The notes under the pieces are model-generated. The model was not told the origin of the DNA. It saw nothing but the letters and a program-made list of their open reading frames with translations, and searched no databases. This document shows, one piece after another, positions 41,731-48,621 of a DNA stretch of 64,000 bases; positions within the stretch are counted from its first letter, which is position 1, and each line of letters begins with the position of its first letter. The DNA is from Lachnospiraceae bacterium (GTDB lineage Bacteria > Bacillota_A > Clostridia > Lachnospirales > Lachnospiraceae). The stretch is taken from the NCBI GenBank assembly GCA_017626435.1, contig JAGAIR010000004.1, positions 186,001 to 250,000 on the forward strand, read 5' to 3'. A program made the position numbers and the translations under genes.

Positions 41731-42186
41731 CTAATATTCAATCGCTGCCAGTCTGATTGGTAAATACATTGGCGCACCATGATAAAGTCCTCCGTATTGG
41801 AACTGAACATCTGGCATATAAAATGTTCCAGTATCGTAATCATCTTCCCAATCATTGAAATATCTAATGCGGATTTTTCTTTCTTTATACACTCCAACTC
41901 CATGCTTATAACCATTTCTAATAGCTAGTATCAGCTTGCATTTATCCTCATAAACCAGATAAGGAGTGTTCCATTCAATCTTGGTACGGCTATGGTCCAG
42001 AACCTTGCGCTTGAGATAACCATTTCCATTCACATAAGAATCAATGTCCTGCATCTGCTTCGGGGTGATACTAATTCCTCCATTCGGCTGAATAAAATGA
42101 TAAGACAGTTTTTTGTATGTATAGCCATCTTTCTCACTGTAAGCTGTCGGCAAAGCAATCAAGCCCTTTGAATTGGAATACGCCAT
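41731..42186 (-). CDS. Small tail protein (DUF6711-like)
   Basis: This protein of 151 aa begins MAYSNSKGLIALPTAYSEKDG and contains ISITPKQMQDIDSYVNGNGYLKRKVLDHSRTK-type family sequence within residues 40-70. Homologues sit next to tail-tip genes in Clostridia siphophages. The start at 42186 follows AAAGGAG. The precise role (distal tail or hub) is not known. Confidence 0.7.
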   Translation of the reverse strand: MAYSNSKGLIALPTAYSEKDGYTYKKLSYHFIQPNGGISITPKQMQDIDSYVNGNGYLKRKVLDHSRTKIEWNTPYLVYEDKCKLILAIRNGYKHGVGVYKERKIRIRYFNDWEDDYDTGTFYMPDVQFQYGGLYHGAPMYLPIRLAAIEY

Positions 42187-42226
42187 CGGAACACTCCTTT
42201 CTGTAAATCTGCACACAAAAAGACAC

Positions 42227-42240
42227 CTATCCGAAGATAG
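42227..42240 (-). terminator. Terminator with TTCG loop after rha
   Basis: CTATC and GATAG close a TTCG tetraloop (leftward reading). GTGTCTTTTTG follows. It ends the accessory island before the tail genes. Confidence 0.65.
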
Positions 42241-42271
42241 CTGCCTTAGCCATGTTCATAAAATTTGATTT

Positions 42272-42928
42272 TTATGCGGTCAAATATGTTATATCCATAA
42301 ACTGTTCAATCCTGTTCTTACAATCCTTATATATGTCCTTGTAGTGCATCCCCATTGACATATCAATTCTAATAGTCTGCAAAATAATACTCTCTACAAG
42401 TGTAAGGTTATTTAAATCAGAGACCGATATATTATCCCGACTACCGCTTATTACTGTCTTTGCAAGTTTAGTATATATCAAATATAATTTATCTGAATGT
42501 GTACTTCCCTGTGCTTTTGCATAGTCCACAAGCATTTTTATCACATCAGTTTCTTTTAATCTATTTTCCTTGTTTAGAATCCTCGTATCGTTCCATAATT
42601 TAGATTGTTTTTCGATAAGAAATCTCCGCATAGCATAAAACTGTCGGACTAACTCTTTCTTAAATTTTCTTGTAATTTCGCTGTTCCTCATGTATGTCAT
42701 CAATAACGTTGCTTGTTCCTCGTTTAAAAGATAAATCTTTTCTTTATTAGTCCCTTTGCTATATTTTACAGCCCGCATTTCAAATGCGACCTGTCCAAAC
42801 TCCGCAAAATCACTTTCATATTTAGAGATTATCTGCTGTACCGCATGATGTTTAACATTTGTTCCTTCCGCAATTACCTTACTGTTTGTGAACACATCAT
42901 TTTCTCTTACTTCCACTAATTCATACAT
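42272..42928 (-). CDS. rha: Rha-family regulatory protein (first copy)
   Basis: This protein of 218 aa has an N-terminal Rha domain (VFTNSKVIAEGTNVKHHAVQQIISKY, VAFEMRAVKYSKGTNKEKIY, LNEEQATLLMTYMRNS) and a helical C-terminal part. Rha proteins interfere with lytic growth in hosts lacking IHF and often act like antirepressors. An inverted repeat TGTCA-TT-TGACA lies about 25 bp before the start. It lies at the left end of the accessory island in the tail module. Confidence 0.85.
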   Translation of the reverse strand: MYELVEVRENDVFTNSKVIAEGTNVKHHAVQQIISKYESDFAEFGQVAFEMRAVKYSKGTNKEKIYLLNEEQATLLMTYMRNSEITRKFKKELVRQFYAMRRFLIEKQSKLWNDTRILNKENRLKETDVIKMLVDYAKAQGSTHSDKLYLIYTKLAKTVISGSRDNISVSDLNNLTLVESIILQTIRIDMSMGMHYKDIYKDCKNRIEQFMDITYLTA

Positions 42929-43016
42929 AACAATTCCACCTTTCTTGCGCTACTGTCATTTGACAGGCTGTGTAATGTTCTGATAATAGGTGCATACATT
43001 ATAATTTAATTATAAA

Positions 43017-43105
43017 AAAGAGCCCTATAACTCCACTTGGAAGCCACTAGGCTCTTTCTTTTCCTATGATAACAATATAGCACATGGGGAATGTGAATTG
43101 TGTGA
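43017..43105. repeat. Accessory-gene 3' element, copy A
   Basis: This element has a terminator hairpin (AAAGAGCC 43017-43024, GGCTCTTT 43050-43057), AATATA at 43074-43079, 12 bp, then TGTGAATTGTGTGA at 43092-43105. The last motif ends 6 bp from the stop codon of the 43112 gene. The same arrangement occurs after two other unrelated genes (59514-59600 and 62392-62488). Confidence 0.75.
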
Positions 43106-43111
43106 CTTATG

Positions 43112-43873
43112 CTAATTTTTCTTAATTACCAAATTACTAATAAACACGACTCCCTTTTGTCCCACACACTCCTCAGGGAAGAATACAAAGCAAATCTCAT
43201 CTACTGATTTCCAATCTTCAGGACGAGTTTTATACTTGCCAAGAGATAACTGGAATTTCTTTTCTTGCGAAGTCACATCTAATGCCTCTTGATAAATTTT
43301 CTTGTTTGAACTTTTATTCGTCATCTCTATCCAAATTTTGTTGATATTTCCTATACCTACATAACTGAATTCCAAGATATAATCCTCATTGACAAAACTC
43401 TCCCAATCATGAAATGGCATTGACTTTATAGCATAACCAATCCATCCTATATTTAATTCTATATTAGAAAAATCAGTAATAAAGCATATATTATTACTTT
43501 CCCCCTGCACAATCATATTGCATATATTATCTGGTATATTATAATTAAATTTATCATAATTTATTGGTATTATTGAAGATGTCTGTTTAGAATTCCAATC
43601 TTTTATAGATGAATCCTTTTTTCTCGGCACAGGCAATATAATAGTTTCCCCATTAATAGTTGCGCCCGTATAATTATAATATATACAATTTTCACTTGAA
43701 CTGATAATCACAGAATCGTCTTTTGCAATGTTCTGTGTCCCATCACCCGATTGCAATTCTCCAGAATTATTGTTGTTGGACCTTGAGAGTTTGTTGACCT
43801 TTGATGCAACAAATAACGAAACAAATAACCCTACAATAGAACATCCACTTGCAAATAAATTGAATATGTCCAT
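43112..43873 (-). CDS. Accessory membrane-anchored protein of unknown function
   Basis: This protein of 253 aa has one N-terminal transmembrane segment (MDIFNLFASGCSIVGLFVSL), a Ser/Asn-rich linker (SRSNNNNSGELQSGDGTQN), and a beta-rich C-terminal domain with INYDKFNYNI, HDWESFVNEDYILEF and FQLSLGKY. The middle resembles carbohydrate- or DNA-independent beta-sandwich domains, but no family is recognised. It has its own promoter and terminator, lies inside the tail module and looks like a lysogenic conversion or defence gene. Confidence 0.65.
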   Translation of the reverse strand: MDIFNLFASGCSIVGLFVSLFVASKVNKLSRSNNNNSGELQSGDGTQNIAKDDSVIISSSENCIYYNYTGATINGETIILPVPRKKDSSIKDWNSKQTSSIIPINYDKFNYNIPDNICNMIVQGESNNICFITDFSNIELNIGWIGYAIKSMPFHDWESFVNEDYILEFSYVGIGNINKIWIEMTNKSSNKKIYQEALDVTSQEKKFQLSLGKYKTRPEDWKSVDEICFVFFPEECVGQKGVVFISNLVIKKN

Positions 43874-43897
43874 ATGTACCACCATCCTTCCAGCATT

Positions 43898-43926
43898 ATT
43901 ATACGACAATAGTCAATATTTTCCAA
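43898..43926 (-). promoter_or_regulatory. Autonomous promoter of the 43112 accessory gene
   Basis: -35 TTGGAA (43921-43926), 17 bp, -10 TATAAT (43898-43903) read leftward, with TTGTCG directly before the -10. The same TTGTCGTATAA block is before two other accessory genes. Confidence 0.65.
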
Positions 43927-43977
43927 CTAATAGAAGATCAGCTTCCCACAAGGCTTGGTGTAACTTCCTAGGATATG

Positions 43978-44021
43978 AAAAGCCCATCCCTACTCGCCAA
44001 AGTCAAGGCATGGGCTTTTTT
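43978..44021. terminator. Terminator between accessory genes
   Basis: AAAAGCCCAT (43978-43987) pairs with ATGGGCTTTTTT (44010-44021), with a T-run on the rightward side and an A-run on the left. It is usable in both directions and lies between the 44052 gene stop and the next promoter. Confidence 0.7.
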
Positions 44022-44051
44022 ATTTGCGCTGCGTTCTATAGAAGCAGTCTT

Positions 44052-44582
44052 TTATTCCGCATTCATTCCCATTAAGTAACCGTACATAAATGCATTTTCC
44101 GCGCCCTGCCGCCAGTCGCATTTTGCCTTATCCTCATAAATTCCGAATCCAATATCAAATAACTCCTTAATAACAGCACTTTCTTTTCTTGCCTTATAAT
44201 ACAGCCTTTGACTCCTAATCTGCTTTAAAATTCCTTTGGCCTGCTCATTCAGTCTCAAAGCATTGACCTTTTCCCTCCATTCATACCATGCCTCCGATAA
44301 CACAAGCATTGTCTGGTGGTCTGTCATAGCTTCGACCTTATCAAATAATTTTTCCGTCCGACGGTATATACATTGGTCAGCGAATATCTTCTTGACTGTC
44401 TCAACCAACTTCTTGCTGTCCTTTATAGCCGGGTTTATGTAAATATGTTCTCGGTAATCATAAAGAACAGTATATTCCTGCATTTTATACGCCATATTTA
44501 TAATAAGCCAATCATCAGCATTTAATAAATCTTCTCTCCATAGCATTACAATAGGCTGCTTTCTTGTAACTAATTTCACCAT
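44052..44582 (-). CDS. Accessory phage protein of unknown function
   Basis: This is a 176-aa, soluble, helical protein (MVKLVTRKQPIVMLWREDLL, MLVLSEAWYEWREKVNALRL, IYEDKAKCDWRQGAENAFM). The start at 44582 follows AAAGGGG. It overlaps the end of the Rha gene slightly and is probably cotranscribed with it. No family is recognised. Confidence 0.6.
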   Translation of the reverse strand: MVKLVTRKQPIVMLWREDLLNADDWLIINMAYKMQEYTVLYDYREHIYINPAIKDSKKLVETVKKIFADQCIYRRTEKLFDKVEAMTDHQTMLVLSEAWYEWREKVNALRLNEQAKGILKQIRSQRLYYKARKESAVIKELFDIGFGIYEDKAKCDWRQGAENAFMYGYLMGMNAE

Positions 44583-44601
44583 AATATCGCCCCTTTCCAC
44601 A

Positions 44602-45291
44602 CTAATTCTCAAAATAATCCAGAACCTGGTTTGCTATATCTTGCAACTCCGGGAAATATTCCACCACATCAATCGGATAAGCCAACCTGTGACCAGTCTG
44701 GTCACGATAGACCTGTTCTGCTTCGTCCAAATTGTAGTATTTGGAACATTCCTCCAGAATAAGGTGATACAATTCCTTTAACTCCATGTTCTTGTCATAC
44801 CGGATTCGCCAGATGCGGTTGCGGTTCTTTTCGTACCATGTGTCCTTTCTCGGTGTCAGTCTGTGCAGTGTTCCGATTTTCGGCTTGTCTGCCTGCTTAC
44901 CCTCTAATGCTTTTAGTCTTTTATGTAGGTCGTTCAGCTTCCAGTCAACGATTTCTTCGGTGGTTAATTGTGAAATTTGTTCGGCTGCTTCTGTGATAGC
45001 CTGCTCCATGTCATGGAATCTATCAATATATTTGACTGTGAACTCTGTTCCCTTGATACCTGTCATTTTGTGGGCGATAAACTCACAGCCCTTCTTAGTG
45101 ATGTTGTAGGATTTTCTTTCCTCGCCTTTCCCATCTAAGTACGATGTTTGTTGAAAATATTCAACCAAATCAATTTTGAGTTGGTTAAAATGTTGCTCAT
45201 ATGTACGAATACTTCTCAAAAGATTAGCATGTGGCTTCCCCATCATCTCAGCCACTTCTATAGATGACAATGTCTGTTCAATTTTCTGCAT
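44602..45291 (-). CDS. rha: Rha-family regulatory protein (second copy)
   Basis: This protein has 229 aa. The N-terminal Rha domain (SSIEVAEMMGKPHANLLRSIRTY, SYLDGKGEERKSYNITKKGCEFIAHKM) is followed by a helical linker and a C-terminal domain (VDVVEYFPELQD-like region). It is not close to the first Rha copy in sequence. It follows a ribbon-helix-helix gene. Confidence 0.85.
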   Translation of the reverse strand: MQKIEQTLSSIEVAEMMGKPHANLLRSIRTYEQHFNQLKIDLVEYFQQTSYLDGKGEERKSYNITKKGCEFIAHKMTGIKGTEFTVKYIDRFHDMEQAITEAAEQISQLTTEEIVDWKLNDLHKRLKALEGKQADKPKIGTLHRLTPRKDTWYEKNRNRIWRIRYDKNMELKELYHLILEECSKYYNLDEAEQVYRDQTGHRLAYPIDVVEYFPELQDIANQVLDYFEN

Positions 45292-45322
45292 AATAAAATC
45301 TCCTTTCAGTGTTTGACAACAG

Positions 45323-45364
45323 CACCAAAGGGAGATATAATCAATATATCAACCGCCTTTGGTG
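45323..45364 (-). promoter_or_regulatory. Hairpin in the leader of rha (second copy)
   Basis: CACCAAAGG (45323-45331) pairs with CCTTTGGTG (45356-45364) across a long AT-rich loop holding ATATATTGATTATAT-like sequence. It lies 30 bp before the Rha start. It may be a leader structure or a weak terminator for the upstream gene. Confidence 0.4.
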
Positions 45365-45414
45365 TGTTGCAAGTGATAAAAGTAGTCGTCTTCCGCCAAG
45401 TTGACCGACTGCTT

Positions 45415-45594
45415 TTATTTTTTGTTCCTTTCTTCATACTGAATCTCAATGCCCTGTCTTATCACTTTAGACCTATCGGAATTTTGTTCAGCAACCAAAC
45501 AATCCAATTTCTTAATGGTTTCTTCATCCATTCTGATTTCCACACGTTTATTCTTGGGATTGTTCGTCAACTTTTGTCCCATTTTGGGCGACAC
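45415..45594 (-). CDS. Ribbon-helix-helix (Arc/CopG-type) regulator
   Basis: The frame starts at GTG 45594 (AAAGGAG 9 nt upstream; an ATG at 45582 lacks a site) and gives 59 aa. The core KRVEIRMDEETIKKLDCLVAEQ followed by DRSKVIRQGIEIQYEE is a classic ribbon-helix-helix: one strand, two helices. It probably binds the direct repeats just upstream and controls itself and rha. Confidence 0.75.
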   Translation of the reverse strand: MSPKMGQKLTNNPKNKRVEIRMDEETIKKLDCLVAEQNSDRSKVIRQGIEIQYEERNKK

Positions 45595-45616
45595 CTTTAT
45601 CAGCTCCTTTCAATTT

Positions 45617-45668
45617 GTCCGTACATATTGTACAATGCTAGTTTATCAGATCGTCCGTACAAAGTCAA
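45617..45668 (-). promoter_or_regulatory. Promoter and direct-repeat operator of the RHH-rha operon
   Basis: GTCCGTACA is repeated at 45617-45625 and 45653-45661 (36 bp apart). A leftward promoter with -35 TTGACT (45663-45668), 17 bp and -10 TAAACT (45640-45645) lies between and over them. That is a good layout for autorepression by the RHH protein. Confidence 0.6.
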
Positions 45669-45738
45669 GTTCTAATTTTATTTCCTCAAAAAAAAGACTG
45701 TATCCCTACAGTCTTTGGATTTCAGCACCCGAAACATC

Positions 45739-46761
45739 TCATTTTTTCAAATCATTTGGACTCGCAGAATAGAAATACTCAAACCGAGAACTATCGTACT
45801 CATGTCCAATTGCTTTATTAAGTTTATCTGCCAAAGCATTTCCCATTTCTTCTCCAAGCTCTGCATCTGTCACATTCTTTGCTTTATATTTCTTAAAGAT
45901 CTTTTTCCATTGCTTTTTTGTTCCAGCATAGTATATCTTTATAGTTTTTTCATCATTAGTGCTCAGATATGCTAAAGTATTATCATAAACCTTTTTCATA
46001 CTTTTTGGAAAAAATACATTTTCAATATTACAAGAATTAAAAATAGCATTATCTATAGTTTTAATTCCTTTTCCAATTATCAGGGTCTTCACCGAATTGT
46101 CTCCTATTCCTACTTGAAAATTAGACATATCTGTTTTGTACTTTTTCCCATCAATTTCATAAGTGGATTTAATTTCTAAAATCTCGCTCTCTCCCTTATA
46201 GGATTGCAATATGATCTTATTTTGAGACAAATTATATGAAAAATCTTCAATAGAACCGTATTCATTTTTCTTCTGATGTTCTTCTGAAACTAATGTTTCA
46301 TCTTGCGAACTACTTTCCTTTCCATCTTCTGTAGAATTACTTTCCTTTGGCAGCATCCATACACAAATGGAAAAAAATAATAATATAATAATTAGAATCC
46401 CACTTCCGATAGGAATCTTAAAACCATTTTTTTCAGTTTTCACAAGATAATAAATTCCGATACCCGCCAGTAAAACAGAAAGTATTTTTGATACCATACC
46501 ACAAAAAAGTCCTATAAGAATTATCATCATAGCTCTTTGTGTATAATTTTTTACAGCATACACAGAAGTTTCCATCTGAACTCCAGCTTTTATAAATGGA
46601 ACATTGTCGTCTGTATCATTGTTTGCAACTTTATTCACGTCATTAGTCTTTTCTTGTTCCAAAATCTGTTTTAACTTTTCCGTAGGACATCCACAATTAG
46701 GACATTTTAATGCTTTGTCCGAAAATTCTTTTCCGCATTCACTACATACTATTAGTGCCAT
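45739..46761 (-). CDS. Zinc-ribbon membrane protein with LRR-like C-terminus (accessory)
   Basis: This protein has 340 aa. The N-terminal zinc ribbon (MALIVCSECGKEFSDKALKCPNCG) is followed by two or three transmembrane segments at about 75-130 (AMMIILIGLFCGMVSKIL, IPIGSGILIIILLFFSICV), a Ser/Glu linker, and a C-terminal part with leucine-rich-like IKTIDNAIFNSCNIENVFFP. GGAGG precedes the start. Its N-terminus is a near copy of that of the next gene. Position and architecture suggest a membrane sensor or effector, without proof. Confidence 0.65.
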   Translation of the reverse strand: MALIVCSECGKEFSDKALKCPNCGCPTEKLKQILEQEKTNDVNKVANNDTDDNVPFIKAGVQMETSVYAVKNYTQRAMMIILIGLFCGMVSKILSVLLAGIGIYYLVKTEKNGFKIPIGSGILIIILLFFSICVWMLPKESNSTEDGKESSSQDETLVSEEHQKKNEYGSIEDFSYNLSQNKIILQSYKGESEILEIKSTYEIDGKKYKTDMSNFQVGIGDNSVKTLIIGKGIKTIDNAIFNSCNIENVFFPKSMKKVYDNTLAYLSTNDEKTIKIYYAGTKKQWKKIFKKYKAKNVTDAELGEEMGNALADKLNKAIGHEYDSSRFEYFYSASPNDLKK

Positions 46762-46776
46762 TGTCGCACCTCCTAA

Positions 46777-47241
46777 TCACTTTTCCCATGTATATCCACA
46801 GTCCAAACAACAACAGGACGTTTTAGTTTTATAGACTGTTTTTGCCTTATTGACTTCTTTGTATTCAGATTTAGGAGATGTTGTAAGCCCCCAAATTCCT
46901 AGCGTCATCATATTCATTGTCTTTCGCGCTTCTTTATTAGCCTTTCTTGCCATAAAGCTTTTCTTTCTGACTTCGCCCACTCCCTTTGTTTGAGCGGCAA
47001 CCGTAATCCGATTTTTTTGAATATTTGTACTATAACATTTCGGACAACCACCGCTCATAATTCGCCCAAACTTTTCTAATCCTGTCAATGACGTATCTGA
47101 ATCAATTATTTTGTTTTCGTTTTTAACAGCCTGTTCATTCTTCTCTCCCGTTATGCATTCTATTGGACAGGCGCACTGCGGACACTCTGATGCCAAATTT
47201 GAAAATTCCTTTCCACATTCCGGACATATAATTAGTGCCAT
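46777..47241 (-). CDS. Zinc-ribbon protein, paralogous N-terminus (accessory)
   Basis: This protein has 154 aa. The zinc ribbon MALIICPECGKEFSNLASECPQC is almost the same as in the neighbour. A middle part has CPKCYSTNIQKNR, and the C-terminus ends in two further cysteine pairs (CCCLDCGYTW). A likely RNA- or protein-binding zinc protein, it is cotranscribed with the membrane protein (15 bp gap) from its own strong promoter. The start at 47241 follows GGAGG. Confidence 0.65.
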   Translation of the reverse strand: MALIICPECGKEFSNLASECPQCACPIECITGEKNEQAVKNENKIIDSDTSLTGLEKFGRIMSGGCPKCYSTNIQKNRITVAAQTKGVGEVRKKSFMARKANKEARKTMNMMTLGIWGLTTSPKSEYKEVNKAKTVYKTKTSCCCLDCGYTWEK

Positions 47242-47269
47242 ATATCCTCCTCCTTCGTACATTTTCCAA

Positions 47270-47298
47270 ATTATACCACAAAATAGAGAAGTTCGCAA
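47270..47298 (-). promoter_or_regulatory. Autonomous promoter of the zinc-ribbon pair
   Basis: -35 TTGCGA (47293-47298), 17 bp, extended -10 TGGTATAAT (TATAAT at 47270-47275), read leftward. Confidence 0.65.
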
Positions 47299-47335
47299 AA
47301 TACTAATCACCAACTCGAGCGTAGATTAACATTTT

Positions 47336-47995
47336 TCATTCCTTATCTTTTTCAATATTCTTTTCCTCAAGAATATTTATTGATTCAATGCATAATTGTG
47401 TTGCTATTTCCATAATTTCAATGTGGACCTCTATTTCCAACATTCTTTCATCAACATCAGAATAGTCTGTTCCATTTTTCTCAAACTCATTTACTAATTC
47501 TGCTATATCTTTAACATTTTGATATGCATATTTTATTTCAGAAAATGCAGGCACCGAGTCAGTAACTAATTCTCCGATTTCCCCCCCTAACATTTTTATG
47601 AACTTATTCCATTCTTTAAAATTTCTACTAGAAATACTTATAAAATTTTCAATCACTAATTTCATTGTTTCTATTGCAAATTCGTTAATGCTACATAATC
47701 CTCCATATATACTCTTTGCACATTGCACTGCCCATAAAGAATTTTGCGCATCATCAATTTCTTTAATATCATTAATAGCATTTTGCATAAAGTTTTCATT
47801 ATTTTGCATATTTCCTTTAATTTCTTCAGAAAGCAATCCAACATATGTCATAGTGGTTTCTGCAAATAATACATAACTCTCAAGTTCTCTGTTCAATAAT
47901 TGCTTCAACGTCTTCGATTTTGCATTATCTCGTTGTTTTAACAAGTCAACATAAACTTCATTCATTTTTTCCACTTTAAAAACAATTTCTTTCAC
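47336..47995 (-). CDS. Helical accessory protein of unknown function
   Basis: This is a 219-aa protein that is soluble and almost wholly alpha-helical (LKQRDNAKSKTLKQLLNRELESYV, LVIENFISISSRNFKEWNK). It starts at GTG after GAGGTGATT. A TTGTGA-17-TATACG promoter candidate is seen about 30 bp upstream. Members of accessory loci with this look include toxins, immunity proteins and defence proteins. None can be assigned. Confidence 0.6.
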   Translation of the reverse strand: MKEIVFKVEKMNEVYVDLLKQRDNAKSKTLKQLLNRELESYVLFAETTMTYVGLLSEEIKGNMQNNENFMQNAINDIKEIDDAQNSLWAVQCAKSIYGGLCSINEFAIETMKLVIENFISISSRNFKEWNKFIKMLGGEIGELVTDSVPAFSEIKYAYQNVKDIAELVNEFEKNGTDYSDVDERMLEIEVHIEIMEIATQLCIESINILEEKNIEKDKE

Positions 47996-48082
47996 TTCTA
48001 ATCACCTCGTATATGTTCTTATAAATAAATTCACAAACACAGGCTGTCTGTTGAATATTGATGATTAGTAAAACTCAAACAA

Positions 48083-48277
48083 TTATATTTCCCCAATTCC
48101 ATTACAATGAGAACACTTTACAAGTGTGTATCCAACCTCTTTAAGAGCCTTTGCCCGACATTCTTCCATATTAAATATACCTTGTGCATCATATTTATCA
48201 AACGCATCACTGTACTTTTCCTCATCGTTCGGCTGTTTAAATTTTCCAATTCCATCACACCAAGAGCATTTTTCCAT
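48083..48277 (-). CDS. Small protein with two CxxCxGxG zinc motifs
   Basis: This protein of 64 aa carries two cysteine motifs, CSWCDGIGK and CSHCNGIGE, that match the CxxCxGxG zinc fold of DnaJ. They lie at either end of an acidic middle. AAAGGAGG precedes ATG 48277. It is the first gene of the accessory island after the tape measure gene, preceded by a CGACA array and an extended -10. The function is unknown. Confidence 0.65.
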   Translation of the reverse strand: MEKCSWCDGIGKFKQPNDEEKYSDAFDKYDAQGIFNMEECRAKALKEVGYTLVKCSHCNGIGEI

Positions 48278-48283
48278 GGTCAA

Positions 48284-48621
48284 TCCTCCTTTCGTAGTCT
48301 GGTAAGAAAACTATACCACACCAAGCCACAAATACTTATACGACAAGATTCATTATCGTTCGACAAATTTCGACACAGAAATAGGATCCCTAAATTGGAC
48401 TCCTGTTTTAGACATATATCAAGCACTCGCATTTATGCAGCACCTCCTATAACAAGATTTAGGCCTACACGATTTCTCGCGTAAGCCTAGGTGATTCCGT
48501 TTATATGGTAACAAGCATCGTCACTTGTATAATCAACATTTAACCAATACCTGTTTCATAAGTAGGTATACTCCGTCTAAAAATTATGTATTGCAAAATG
48601 CCGCATTAAAACCGATCTCTC
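48284..48621. promoter_or_regulatory. 338-bp gap between tape measure gene and accessory island
   Basis: No supported gene is present. CGACA occurs at 48341, 48361 and 48371 (10-bp phase). An extended -10 TGGTATAGT and the TTGTCGTATAAG block face the 48083 gene. A 12-bp hairpin (48460-48471 with 48478-48489, three mismatched or wobble pairs) lies about 130 bp past the tape measure stop and may terminate that transcript. Confidence 0.5.

Noticed and set aside
43092..43105. TGTGAATTGTGTGA as a lac-type operator or a leftward promoter (TTCACA...TATATT)
   Set aside because: The 12-bp spacing is too short for a promoter and it lies just behind a stop codon in all three copies. A 3'-end element fits better.
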